From NCBI GenBank assembly GCA_035417425.1, contig DAOLPD010000014.1:1-30992 (forward strand): a stretch of DNA of 30,992 bases, read 5' to 3'. This DNA is from BRH-c25 sp035417425 (GTDB taxonomy: Bacteria; Bacillota; Clostridia; Lutisporales; Lutisporaceae). This document shows, one piece after another, positions 7,091-15,372 of the stretch. Numbering within the stretch: position 1 is the first letter of the stretch; the number at the start of each line of letters is the position of its first letter. The position numbers and the translations under genes are program-made. The notes under the pieces were generated by a model. That model was given only the letters and a program-made list of their open reading frames with translations. It had not been told where the DNA came from and made no database searches.

Positions 7091-8347
7091 ATGAGATTAC
7101 TTTCAGCTCTTTATCATGAGGGTATTGAAGAGTATATCGGATCCTTGCCGGGGATTGAAGTGTTAAACATCGTCGGGAATAAAAGGTCTTTGCTTGATGC
7201 ATTAAGCAAGGATAAATATGATCTGGTGCTTATCTCTAAAAGCCTTCCCGGGAATGAGGAAGCGGATTTATTGATAGAAGTACTTTCCTCCAAAGAGTTC
7301 AAAGGCCAAAGGACTGTATATTTGTACGGAGAGTATGACAGTTTTTGTGATGATTTCATAAAGTTTCTGATAAATCATGGAATATATGATTTCCATGTCG
7401 GTGAAGAAATAACCTCCAAGGATATTGAAAGGCTCATTTTCAAACCTGCAAGCAAGGAGAGGGCACTTTACTATTTCAGAAATCATTATGACAATGAAAT
7501 GAATGCACACTACCCGGAACAGAAGAATAAAAGGAAAAAACTCTTCTTTGAGGGAAGATTCCTGTTTAACTCAGGCCTTGGTTCTTTGCTTAGTAAAAAT
7601 CATAGAAAAAATCCCATGGAGAAGCTGATTATTTCGATAATATCAAATCAGGCTACCGGCAAGTCCCATACTGCCTGGAACCTTGGCCATTGTTTTTCCA
7701 AACTCGGATATGCCACAAGCCTTATTAATATTGACAGAGGTTATTCCGCAAACTTGTTTTTTGATATTGATGAGGTTTATTATAATTTGTTGGATTTTAC
7801 CATTCAGAACAACATGCACAAAGATATACTTGATAATTGCTATAAAAGAAAAAATCTTAGTGTTATTACCGGTAAACTTGGTGATGAGGAAGAAATCAGC
7901 AGTGAAGACTTCATGAAGCTGCTTTACTGCATACGGACAAAATCGGATATAACAATCATTGATACAAGGACAGGCCTGTCAGAGCTGACAAGGCTTTCCA
8001 TACAGAACTCCATGTATGACCTGCTGGTTTTTGACTGTGATATTATGCATTTTCATATGAATATGAGAATGCTGGAGGAGCTGAAGGATGATTTTGTACC
8101 CCAAAAGACAATTGCCGTGATCAATAATACAAATATACGGTCTTCAAGCCATAAGTTCATATATAATGAGCTGGCGGGCTCGGGTATACCTTTTAAAGAT
8201 ATGGCATTCATAAGCAGCTGCGGCTTCATAAGTTATGAAATGATGCACACCGGTCTTACGCCGTGCCAGGCTGCGGCTGACAAAAATAAAGGTTTTTTAG
8301 GTGATATGGACAGGCTGCTGGTTAAGCTTGGTATTTCCGGAGAGTAA
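7091..8347 (+). CDS. tadZ: TadZ/CpaE-like protein: degenerate receiver plus ParA/MinD-type ATPase domain
   Basis: Likely localisation factor for a Tad pilus-type machine; TadZ/CpaE proteins place the apparatus at a cell site. The N-terminal 1-118 residues fold like a response-regulator receiver, but the phospho-acceptor Asp is replaced (DLVLISKSLPG, Ser at 49), as in other CpaE proteins. A basic linker follows (about 120-175). The C-terminal half is a MinD/ParA-like domain with an atypical P-loop, SNQATGKSH (residues 186-194, Lys191), and LINIDRGYS in the place of the second Asp motif. TGGGGGAT precedes the ATG. It is the first gene of a nine-gene operon, with 14 bases to the next start. The ATPase domain may bind but not hydrolyse nucleotide; atypical P-loops are known in clostridial TadZ. 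The family call is fairly secure; the precise role is inferred. Confidence 0.75.
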   Translation: MRLLSALYHEGIEEYIGSLPGIEVLNIVGNKRSLLDALSKDKYDLVLISKSLPGNEEADLLIEVLSSKEFKGQRTVYLYGEYDSFCDDFIKFLINHGIYDFHVGEEITSKDIERLIFKPASKERALYYFRNHYDNEMNAHYPEQKNKRKKLFFEGRFLFNSGLGSLLSKNHRKNPMEKLIISIISNQATGKSHTAWNLGHCFSKLGYATSLINIDRGYSANLFFDIDEVYYNLLDFTIQNNMHKDILDNCYKRKNLSVITGKLGDEEEISSEDFMKLLYCIRTKSDITIIDTRTGLSELTRLSIQNSMYDLLVFDCDIMHFHMNMRMLEELKDDFVPQKTIAVINNTNIRSSSHKFIYNELAGSGIPFKDMAFISSCGFISYEMMHTGLTPCQAAADKNKGFLGDMDRLLVKLGISGE

Positions 8348-8361
8348 GAAGGTGATAAGAA

Positions 8362-9051
8362 TTGGCTTACAGTAAGAAGAATAAGGTCTATGCAGTAAAA
8401 AGAGCAGCCCTGATATTAAGCTGCATTGTTTGTGCAGTTTTTATTTTATCTGCAGGTTATATGCTGTACGGCAATGTATTTTCAGGAGAAGCGGCAGGGG
8501 CTTTAAGGAATGGTAATGTAAATGAAGCAAAAACCGTGATGATTGCCAGGGCAAAACAGAATTTAGATCAAGGGGAATTGCTTGATGCAAGCAAGGCGGA
8601 ATTAATTGAGATACCGGTCGAATTGGCGCCTGAAGGAGCAATTACAAGCCTTTCAAAGCTAAGCGGCATGCGGCTGAAAAGGGGAATTGCGAAAAAGGAG
8701 ATCTTTAATGATATGGACTTGATGCCCCAGAATGCTGTTTGTGAAGAAGGTGAGAGGCTGATAGAACATAACTTTGCTGAGGGGGCTGTTCCTGCCTCGG
8801 TTACAGCGGGAAGCATAATAGACATCAAGCTTTTTGTAAAGGGCGGAGAGGATGGCATAGTCGTTTCAAAGGCTGCAGTAATCTCGCGAAGCGATAATCT
8901 GTTGTCCTTTTACCTTGACGGAAGAGAGCAGGAGTTCATTAAAGAGGCGGCTGCAGAAGGAGCGCTCTTTGTTGTTCAATATATCGATGCTTCGCAGCAG
9001 GCAAGTGAAGTTACTTATACTCCATTATATTACAAGGATAAACAGAACTGA
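8362..9051 (+). CDS. CpaB/RcpC-like SAF-domain membrane protein
   Basis: The 229-residue product starts at TTG with GAAGGTGATAAGAA before it. A basic N-terminus is followed by one membrane segment (about residues 14-36). A SAF-type domain follows (about 57-125), with the typical pattern ARAKQNLDQGELLDASKAELIEIPVELAPEGAI, then GMRLKRGIAKKEIF and a later AGSIIDIKLFVKGG. In Tad systems CpaB/RcpC is an extracytoplasmic accessory protein. In Gram-positive bacteria, which lack the secretin, it presumably works at the outer face of the membrane or in the wall. It sits between the two ATPase-like TadZ genes, 14 bases after the first and ending at the ribosome site of the next. The CpaB assignment rests on domain pattern and context. 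The substrate, perhaps a wall glycan, is unknown. Confidence 0.72.
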   Translation: MAYSKKNKVYAVKRAALILSCIVCAVFILSAGYMLYGNVFSGEAAGALRNGNVNEAKTVMIARAKQNLDQGELLDASKAELIEIPVELAPEGAITSLSKLSGMRLKRGIAKKEIFNDMDLMPQNAVCEEGERLIEHNFAEGAVPASVTAGSIIDIKLFVKGGEDGIVVSKAAVISRSDNLLSFYLDGREQEFIKEAAAEGALFVVQYIDASQQASEVTYTPLYYKDKQN

Positions 9052-9066
9052 TTGGGAGTGATATAC

Positions 9067-9918
9067 ATGCGCGGTACAAAAGGAAAGCTTATTTGTACCT
9101 GGTCTCCGATGCTGCATGGAGAAGGGTGCTCTACCTTAGCCTGTGGAATCGGCATTGGCCTGCAGCACTTTTCAGGGAAGAAAGTGCTGATTGTCAATAA
9201 GAGCAATTCTACCAGCCATATGGAAAGATACGTGGAGAAGGATATAGAGATTAAATACTCAATGGACAATTTGAAGATATTCAATAAAGGAATAAAGACA
9301 GAGCATATTTTGACCTATGCAACCCATATAAAAAAGGATTTATACATGATAGCCGGTTCCAGGCTGAACAGGTATATAACCGGAGAGAACAACGAATTTG
9401 ACAAGATCTTTTTAGAAAAGTGCCTGGCAGGTTTTGACATTGTAATTACTGACCTTGATACAGGAGTCAGGGATGACAACAGGCTGTATCTGGACCAGGC
9501 AGATATAATTTTAGCGGTTGTTACACCAAATGAAATTATAATTGATGAATTGTATGATGATCATGGAGTACGGGAAGCTTTCGGTTATTTTACAGGTGAG
9601 AAGGCAGTGGCCATAATTAATAAGCTCTGCGACGGTTGGGATACTGTCGGTGTAATCGGCAGATACAAGTGCAGGTACTCCTTATCTGACACTTTCGGGC
9701 TGAATTATGACGGAGATGTCTTAAATGCCTGCTGCACCGACAGGAATTTTTACTCCTTTCTTATGAAGGAGACGAAGCGTGAAAAGAATGTATTTGTTAA
9801 GCAGTTGAGCGAGATCTGCCGCTTTCTTATCGGAAGGTTGTGCATTGAAAATAATGCTGCGGATAAAATCAGGCGCAGAAATATTTTTAAAAAGTTTTTA
9901 AGGAGCAGTATTTACTGA
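9067..9918 (+). CDS. Second TadZ/ParA-like protein with a lysine-less P-loop
   Basis: The 283-residue product starts at the ATG with GGGAGTGATATAC before it; a TTG at 9052 is open but has no ribosome site. The sequence begins like a ParA/MinD ATPase (KLICTWSPMLHGEGCSTLACGIGIGL), but the P-loop has Cys21 where the catalytic Lys should be (GEGCST). The later strand motifs remain: KKVLIVN, FDIVITDLDTG, ADIILAVVTPNE and AVAIINKLCD. It therefore looks like a nucleotide-binding fold that has lost standard ATP hydrolysis. It probably acts in the machine together with the first TadZ-like protein, perhaps as a pair. It is 14 bases from the CpaF-type gene. The family call comes from the strand pattern and the operon position; I cannot name a close characterised relative. 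Confidence 0.65.
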   Translation: MRGTKGKLICTWSPMLHGEGCSTLACGIGIGLQHFSGKKVLIVNKSNSTSHMERYVEKDIEIKYSMDNLKIFNKGIKTEHILTYATHIKKDLYMIAGSRLNRYITGENNEFDKIFLEKCLAGFDIVITDLDTGVRDDNRLYLDQADIILAVVTPNEIIIDELYDDHGVREAFGYFTGEKAVAIINKLCDGWDTVGVIGRYKCRYSLSDTFGLNYDGDVLNACCTDRNFYSFLMKETKREKNVFVKQLSEICRFLIGRLCIENNAADKIRRRNIFKKFLRSSIY

Positions 9919-9932
9919 CGGGGGGTAAAGCA

Positions 9933-11669
9933 TTGGACTTGGGAAAACACCTTATCATTGATTCATTATGTCTTCATATGGAAAAGTATATCAACAGCTT
10001 CATTAATTCAGAACCCTCGGATGAACAGGAAAAAAGCATAGTATCGCTGCTCAGGGATTACAAGGAAAAATCCACCTCCGGCCTTCCGGAGGCAAGAGAA
10101 GTTATCAAGTCACATATAAAGAACAGTATTCTTACAGGCTTTGATATTTACATGACCAGCGAGAAGGGCAGGCTGGAGGATGCGAGTATGGTTGAAGGGG
10201 TGTGCGTTGATGAAGCAAATGGACTTGTCGATTTGATATTACCCTTCAAGGAGCCGCATAAGCTTACTTCGAGAGAGAAATTTGAGATAATCCTTCACAA
10301 GAACAGGAATTCTTCCAGCAATGGAAGGGACGGAGCCTTCAAGACTATCCTCTCAAGGTATTCATGCTGCTGCAAGACCAGGGAGGCTGAGGGGTACAGG
10401 AGCTTAAGGCATGAATACGATGAAGCGGATATTGACTATATTTATAATAATGAAGATTATGAGCTTTCTTTCAGCGATAAGATAGAAATCATCACACAAA
10501 GGCTGTATGAAGAGATATTCGGGCTGAAACACATTGACATGCTGGCTTATTCAGATATTAATGAAGTGGGTTTTTCAAATAATGGAAAGTATGTTTACTG
10601 CTGGTCCGGAAAAAAGATATGGCTGAGCTTCCTGCAGATAAGCGAGAAGGATGCCAGGGTGATACAGGATAGGGCTATCAGCTTTGAAAAGCACTGCCCC
10701 CAGCTTGATGTAAGCCATCCGGAGATACTGTGCCATAGGGGTGACGGAGCCAGAATAACAGTTACTCAAAAGCCATACTTTTCAGCACGCAACCTATGCA
10801 TAAGGATTTTTAATCAAAGTTATGCCGGTTTCAATGACCTGATAACCGTGGATAAGCTGAGGACACTGATTATCGCTCTGGTTAAAACCGGAGAGAGTAT
10901 CTGCCTTCAGGGAGGATTAGGTACGGGTAAGACTACTACATTGAATGTAATGTATGAACTGTTGGATGATTTTTTACATATCGGAACAATAGAGGACTAT
11001 TTTGAGCAGCATATTATGGAGAAATATCCATACAAGCGCATTGTTGAAGGGCAGGCAGTCAACGGCAAGGATATTCTGGACGCGGTCAAGACACTGCTGC
11101 GGATGTCCGTGGATGTAGCAAATATCGGAGAGGTCAGAGACGGGAATGCATTATTCGCATTTATTCAGTTGGTGCAGTCTGTTTCAGTTGCAGCATGGTT
11201 TACTACACATATAACGAATCCCGAGACCACGGTGCCGCGGCTGAAAAACATGCTTATCGGCACAGGCAGGTACTTTTCCGAGCAGAGCGCGATAATGGAC
11301 ATTGTGCATTATATAAATATGATTTTTCAACATGAGATTAGAGATGGGCGGATAACAATAACAAAGGTTGTAGAAATTGTTCCGCTGGTGGCGGTATCAA
11401 GTGATGCAGAATATGATATTGCGACTTCCGCGGAACAGCTTGAGAAGCTGTTTTATATTCAGCAGCTGCGAAGCAATCCATATAATATGTTCAGGTTGAA
11501 TACCATAATGCAGTCAGCGGATGGGAAGGCAAAATTCGTCAACTATCCTTCAAGAAGGATGGTAGAAAAAGCAAAAGGGGACAGTCACTCATGGGAGTAT
11601 TTAAAAAAACTTATCCGGCTGATTGAGATGGATACGGGTATGGATATACCGGAATATGCAAGGGGGTGA
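9933..11669 (+). CDS. cpaF: CpaF/TadA-type secretion ATPase, long form
   Basis: Hexameric motor ATPase of the type II/IV secretion superfamily that would power pilus or pseudopilus assembly at the cytoplasmic face of the membrane. The TTG start follows GGGGGGTAAAGCA. The 578 residues exceed the usual 380-480 of CpaF, mostly through a long N-terminal domain (about 1-270). Walker A is GGLGTGKTT at residues 327-335, preceded by ALVKTGESICLQ. An Asp/Glu box region reads TIEDYFEQH, and the Walker B-like stretch ends in NIGEVRDGNALFAFIQ, keeping the Glu. The His box differs from CpaF: the common TGHxGSxSTxHAN is replaced by QSVSVAAWFTTHITNPETT. Arg-rich PRLKNMLIG follows. The stop overlaps the start of the next gene. 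The family is secure, but it is clearly a divergent branch. Confidence 0.85.
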   Translation: MDLGKHLIIDSLCLHMEKYINSFINSEPSDEQEKSIVSLLRDYKEKSTSGLPEAREVIKSHIKNSILTGFDIYMTSEKGRLEDASMVEGVCVDEANGLVDLILPFKEPHKLTSREKFEIILHKNRNSSSNGRDGAFKTILSRYSCCCKTREAEGYRSLRHEYDEADIDYIYNNEDYELSFSDKIEIITQRLYEEIFGLKHIDMLAYSDINEVGFSNNGKYVYCWSGKKIWLSFLQISEKDARVIQDRAISFEKHCPQLDVSHPEILCHRGDGARITVTQKPYFSARNLCIRIFNQSYAGFNDLITVDKLRTLIIALVKTGESICLQGGLGTGKTTTLNVMYELLDDFLHIGTIEDYFEQHIMEKYPYKRIVEGQAVNGKDILDAVKTLLRMSVDVANIGEVRDGNALFAFIQLVQSVSVAAWFTTHITNPETTVPRLKNMLIGTGRYFSEQSAIMDIVHYINMIFQHEIRDGRITITKVVEIVPLVAVSSDAEYDIATSAEQLEKLFYIQQLRSNPYNMFRLNTIMQSADGKAKFVNYPSRRMVEKAKGDSHSWEYLKKLIRLIEMDTGMDIPEYARG

Positions 11670-12475
11670 AAGTAATTTTACATGCTCTGCTTTCAAGGCT
11701 GAACAATCGCCTTACCCGAATAAACCAGAAATCCACCGCTCAAAATACATGGACAAGCCTGGCACTTCTTTCCGGTTGGACAATTCTTGGTATTATACAT
11801 TTTCTGTTTGCATGCAGCACTTTCAAGGGTCTTTGGTACCATAGGGCATTGTGCGGTTTTTCTGCTCTTGTATTCGTGTATTTGTGCAAAGAATCATATT
11901 TTGAGATATATGAGAAGCGTATTAAAAAGGATTTGCCGAATACCTTAAAGAAGCTCACTCATTATTATAATCATTACAGGGGAAATATCATTCCTGCATT
12001 GGAAGACACTATTTCCGTATGTCCCAAGAGCAATAGGGTCTATTTGATAAAAATCAGGGAAGCGTTGATGAAACCGGACTATCAAGTGCAGATAGAGGAA
12101 CTGGAGAGCAAAATGCCAATGATCTGGCTGAAAATGCTGTGCCGGCTTATACTTTCCGCGAAGGAGAATGGGGGTATGTCCTCAGAGGGAGATACCGTTT
12201 CAAATAATCTGAAGCGAATGACCAATATAATTACATTTCTTAATATTGAACAGGGGTATAATGATGCCGAGCTTCTGGGAATGCAGATTTTTGTGTTTTG
12301 CACTCCCTTTTTGGTAATACCCTTGACAAAATGGTACAATAGCAGTTTGCTTTCAGGCCTTAACATGGGGGATATATATGGAAGCATACAAGCCCAGGGA
12401 CTTACTGCAATTATGATGTTTATCAGCGGGGTCGGAACAGTTTTTATTCATTGGATGAGAAAGCTTCAAAACTGA
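11666..12475 (+). CDS. tadB: TadB-like inner-membrane platform protein (T2SSF type)
   Basis: Likely one half of the membrane platform that couples the CpaF motor to pilus growth. The 269 residues hold two membrane segments near the N-terminus (about 31-49 and 59-76), a cytoplasmic helical domain with KRIKKDLPNTLKKLTHYYNHYRGNI and ENGGMSSEGDTVSNNLKRM, and two C-terminal segments (about 205-225 and 243-262). This arrangement and its place after cpaF and before a second such gene fit TadB. The start is unclear. The in-frame GTG at 11666 overlaps the cpaF stop, but it also forms the end of AGGGGGTG, the only good ribosome site. That site stands six bases before an in-frame ATT at 11675. Either start changes the product by only three residues. 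Similarity to named TadB proteins is weak by eye. Confidence 0.7.
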   Translation: MKVILHALLSRLNNRLTRINQKSTAQNTWTSLALLSGWTILGIIHFLFACSTFKGLWYHRALCGFSALVFVYLCKESYFEIYEKRIKKDLPNTLKKLTHYYNHYRGNIIPALEDTISVCPKSNRVYLIKIREALMKPDYQVQIEELESKMPMIWLKMLCRLILSAKENGGMSSEGDTVSNNLKRMTNIITFLNIEQGYNDAELLGMQIFVFCTPFLVIPLTKWYNSSLLSGLNMGDIYGSIQAQGLTAIMMFISGVGTVFIHWMRKLQN

Positions 12476-13650
12476 TTAAGGAGTTGAGTAGTATTCAGTA
12501 TTTCATATTGGTACAAGCCATTGCAATTGCTTTGCTGATAACCGCAGCTTCTATATTTGTCCATCAGTATTTCAGGTATAGGAAGATCAAAAGGTTATAT
12601 AGGGCTGATTATGCCAGGAAAAGCTGCCTGAAGAATATTTCCAGGTTCCTGATTCTTATGCCGGAGTATAAAAGCAGGAGATACAGAAAAACAGAGGGAT
12701 TGATAATAAACTCTGGACTGAGGATTTCAGTTGAAGAATTCTATTTGGCAAAGACATTGCTTTTTGTCCTCGGCTTTGTGTTTTTTATCAGTGTACAAAC
12801 TACAAATAGTTTTATCATTTACGATTATGTCATTAGTGACTTGAATATGGGAAAGACATTGATAGATGATGCTGCACCAAATGATTATACGCTGCAGCTT
12901 GAAAAAGAGGTTTTCATTCATATTGACAGCAGCCTGCCCAAGGGAAAAGCGGCCTTAAAGGAACTTAAAGATGTAAACAATACCCCAATTTATATCGAAT
13001 ATATAGAGGCTCAGATAAGAGGTAAATGGGCTGAACTGGAAGAGTATTCAGGGGAAATGGCTGAGAAGATGTATAAGAAACTGATCAAAATCAGGATGAT
13101 TGAAACAGACTACCTGACTTATCTGACTTCATTCATATTGGCAATAATACTGTATTTTATCCCGAACATAATCGGGCATATAAAGCTAATACTGATCGAG
13201 GACAAAAGGGATTGGGAAATACTGAACTATATTTATGTATTTTCAATGTTCGGGAGGATGCAGCCCTTTAATATAAAAAATGTGCTGTCCAATATTTTGG
13301 TGATTTCAGATATATATAAACCAATAGTAAATGAAGCCCTGAACAATATTAACAGCGGTAAAGGGGAAGAGGCCTTTGACAGCCTGCTGGAAAAAGTGGA
13401 GAATCAGGAGCTTTATGAGCTCTTGGAGTCCATGCGCCTTTCTATGAGTACAGGGCTTCTCAATATAGTGGACAACATTGATGAAATGGCGGCAAACCAG
13501 CTTAAATGGCTGGAGATAAAGAGTATAAAAAGAAGAAAGTCAAAGCAGGTAATAGCAATGGTTCCGGTAGTACTGGTAATGCTTGCGGCAGTCGTATATT
13601 TTTCTTACAGTCTTTCGACACTTTCCAATCCAATGAACTATTTAAAATAA
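12451..13650 (+). CDS. tadC: TadC-like inner-membrane platform protein
   Basis: Second membrane platform protein of the Tad-like machine. The 399 residues have a membrane segment near the N-terminus (about 17-37), another at 101-118, a third at about 225-245 and a C-terminal one (about 372-392). A large helical cytoplasmic loop (about 130-215) lies between the second and third. The GLRISVEEFYLAKTLLF block after a basic segment is typical of TadC-like proteins, as is the C-terminal pattern KSIKRRKSKQVIAMVPVVLVMLAAVVYF. The start is not settled. The in-frame TTG at 12451 overlaps tadB and lacks a ribosome site. AAGGAG at 12478-12483 lies nine bases before an in-frame ATT at 12493, which would remove 14 residues. 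The order tadB then tadC matches other Tad loci. Confidence 0.7.
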   Translation: MDEKASKLIKELSSIQYFILVQAIAIALLITAASIFVHQYFRYRKIKRLYRADYARKSCLKNISRFLILMPEYKSRRYRKTEGLIINSGLRISVEEFYLAKTLLFVLGFVFFISVQTTNSFIIYDYVISDLNMGKTLIDDAAPNDYTLQLEKEVFIHIDSSLPKGKAALKELKDVNNTPIYIEYIEAQIRGKWAELEEYSGEMAEKMYKKLIKIRMIETDYLTYLTSFILAIILYFIPNIIGHIKLILIEDKRDWEILNYIYVFSMFGRMQPFNIKNVLSNILVISDIYKPIVNEALNNINSGKGEEAFDSLLEKVENQELYELLESMRLSMSTGLLNIVDNIDEMAANQLKWLEIKSIKRRKSKQVIAMVPVVLVMLAAVVYFSYSLSTLSNPMNYLK

Positions 13651-13669
13651 AATGGGGGGAGTATGAATT

Positions 13670-14062
13670 ATGGAAAAATTCTGGGCGGTAATATTGATAT
13701 TTGTTGTGGTTGCGGCAGCGGGGCTGATGTATGTCAATCAGGTCTACATTCCTCAGAAGGATACACAGGAGGAAATGGCAAATATGGCATATCGAACTTT
13801 GTCAGCAGTTAGATCAGAGATTGGGGATGATAGTATTACTTATGAAGTAATGGGAAATAAAATTGAAGAAGAAATTATAAGCTATCTTGAGGATAATAGT
13901 ATAGAAAGAATTACAATAGGAGGCAACAGTTTCTATGATGTTGATGATATAGGCGATATTACTGGTATTAATACTATTATTGATAAAGCAAGCTTGTATT
14001 ATATGAGGGTAACAAGTAATGACGGAAAGGTAACCAGGCTTAGCTTCACAAAGAAAGCATAG
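13670..14062 (+). CDS. Pilin- or pseudopilin-like protein, 130 aa
   Basis: Small protein with one N-terminal membrane segment (residues 5-23, AVILIFVVVAAAGLMYV) and an acidic soluble domain of about 100 residues rich in Ile, Asp and Tyr. GGGGGGAGTATGAATT precedes the ATG. It directly follows tadC, where Tad loci carry their pilin and TadE/TadF genes. It lacks a recognisable class III signal (a short basic leader ending in Gly/Ala before a Glu-containing hydrophobic stretch), so it is not a classical Flp pilin. Its first six residues, MEKFWA, are shared with the next protein. It is the best candidate for the abundant subunit, because its domain is small and it comes first of three, but that is inference. 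Confidence 0.6.
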   Translation: MEKFWAVILIFVVVAAAGLMYVNQVYIPQKDTQEEMANMAYRTLSAVRSEIGDDSITYEVMGNKIEEEIISYLEDNSIERITIGGNSFYDVDDIGDITGINTIIDKASLYYMRVTSNDGKVTRLSFTKKA

Positions 14063-14095
14063 TTCAATGAAATTTACTATAAGGAGATTCACTAT

Positions 14096-14542
14096 ATGGA
14101 AAAATTCTGGGCTTCATTATTGGTTATTCCAATTTTCACATGGTATTCCTTTCACGCTGTGTTGGACAGGGACTTCAGAATAAGGCAGCAGGCAGTAGAA
14201 AATATTGTGTATCAATATACACAGATAGCTGCTAAGAAGGGTACTTTGTATGCTTCTGTATTTAATGAAATGGAAAACAGGCTGTCAAGGTTCGGAACCT
14301 TTGACATAATTGTGACCGCAGAGAGATTCACCGAAAGCAGCAATATACCGGAGCTGATAGAAGGTATGGATATAATGGGAAGAGATTTGCGCACGGAAGG
14401 TTTTGACATAATAAACATATATGCTGAGAGCAATAACCGGCATCCCCTTGGAAGGCTGTATGAGATTACACCTTTTGGTACAAGGTCAGGGGCAGAAGCA
14501 GACATAAGGTATTTTGGCAAAGCATCGGTATATATTCAATAG
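14096..14542 (+). CDS. Pseudopilin-like protein, 148 aa (TadE/TadF position)
   Basis: Second of three small membrane-anchored proteins. ATAAGGAGATTCACTAT precedes the ATG. The N-terminus MEKFWASLLVIPIFTWYSF is a membrane segment beginning with the same six residues as the preceding protein. A helical stretch follows (RIRQQAVENIVYQYTQIAAKKG), as in the N-terminal spine of TadE-like pseudopilins, and then a mixed domain with RFGTFDIIVTAERF and RLYEITPFGTRSGAEAD. No signal peptidase or prepilin cleavage site is obvious. Position and topology fit a minor subunit. I do not recognise a named family. Confidence 0.58.
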   Translation: MEKFWASLLVIPIFTWYSFHAVLDRDFRIRQQAVENIVYQYTQIAAKKGTLYASVFNEMENRLSRFGTFDIIVTAERFTESSNIPELIEGMDIMGRDLRTEGFDIINIYAESNNRHPLGRLYEITPFGTRSGAEADIRYFGKASVYIQ

Positions 14543-14559
14543 CATTAGGAAGTGGCGCT

Positions 14560-15342
14560 ATGAAGTCGTTTTTTTGGAGTTTGATTTTTATATTTTGCAC
14601 ATGGAGCATGTTTTTCATTGGAAGGGGAGTAGACAACATAGACATAATGGCGGAAAGATACAAGAGAGCACTGGATGCCGGAGCAAATGCAGCTTCCGGA
14701 TACAGAGCCTATTATTCTGAAAGAATGCTTTATAATCATGGTACAGGATTCGGCATTGGATTTGAGAACAGCAATAATGTGCATATGGAAAGAGAAGAGG
14801 CTGTTAGATGGTTTTACCGGTTGTTCTTCAGGAATCTTGGTATAGAAGACACCGATAAGCAGAATGAATATAAGAGGTATATGCCAATGAAAGCTATAAT
14901 CCTTTTTGACAGGCTTATGATAGCTGATGAGGATGATAACTGGCATACATATGATCCTGCAGGGGAAAAAGAGTATATAATCCAATACAGAGGGAAGGAT
15001 TATAAGTTCACATTGTCCGATCAGGTCTATGACATTGAAAACAGCTCATGGATCAGAGCAGATGATATCGGGTTGGAGGCAATAGAAAGAAAAGCGTTAG
15101 TCACGAAATATATAATCAATGAGCTTAACAGCTTTTTGGATAACAGGAGCAATAAGGAAAGCGGCAGTCATTACAAGATAGTATTCTCTCTGGATGATGC
15201 ATCTGACAATAAACTCAGCGGAATAAACGGGATCAACTTTTTTATATTATGTGAAGGAATACCTATACCATCACTTAATCCCTTTAAACAGGAAAAATTT
15301 TTTGCATACAGTGTAGGCGGAAGCGAGATAAAAAAGAAGTAG
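14560..15342 (+). CDS. Membrane-anchored TadE/TadG-like protein, 260 aa
   Basis: Third and largest of the anchored proteins at the operon end. TAGGAAGTGGCGCT precedes the ATG. A membrane segment covers about residues 4-21 (FFWSLIFIFCTWSMFFIG). It is followed by a helix with RYKRALDAGANAASGYRAYY, which resembles the NAADAAALAGA-type helix after the anchor in TadE/TadG proteins. The rest is an acidic, aromatic-rich extracytoplasmic domain without recognised motifs, ending in a basic tail (GGSEIKKK). The operon's terminator follows at once. A role as minor pilin or as a tip or anchoring component is the likely reading from context; no von Willebrand A domain, common in TadG, is visible. Confidence 0.6.
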   Translation: MKSFFWSLIFIFCTWSMFFIGRGVDNIDIMAERYKRALDAGANAASGYRAYYSERMLYNHGTGFGIGFENSNNVHMEREEAVRWFYRLFFRNLGIEDTDKQNEYKRYMPMKAIILFDRLMIADEDDNWHTYDPAGEKEYIIQYRGKDYKFTLSDQVYDIENSSWIRADDIGLEAIERKALVTKYIINELNSFLDNRSNKESGSHYKIVFSLDDASDNKLSGINGINFFILCEGIPIPSLNPFKQEKFFAYSVGGSEIKKK

Positions 15343-15372
15343 CCGCGTATGGAGAAAATTGCATTATTTGTG

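Noticed and set aside
6995..7120. 41-codon frame with a hydrophobic stretch ahead of the first Tad-like gene
   Set aside because: Its ATG lies at or before the expected transcription start and has no ribosome site.
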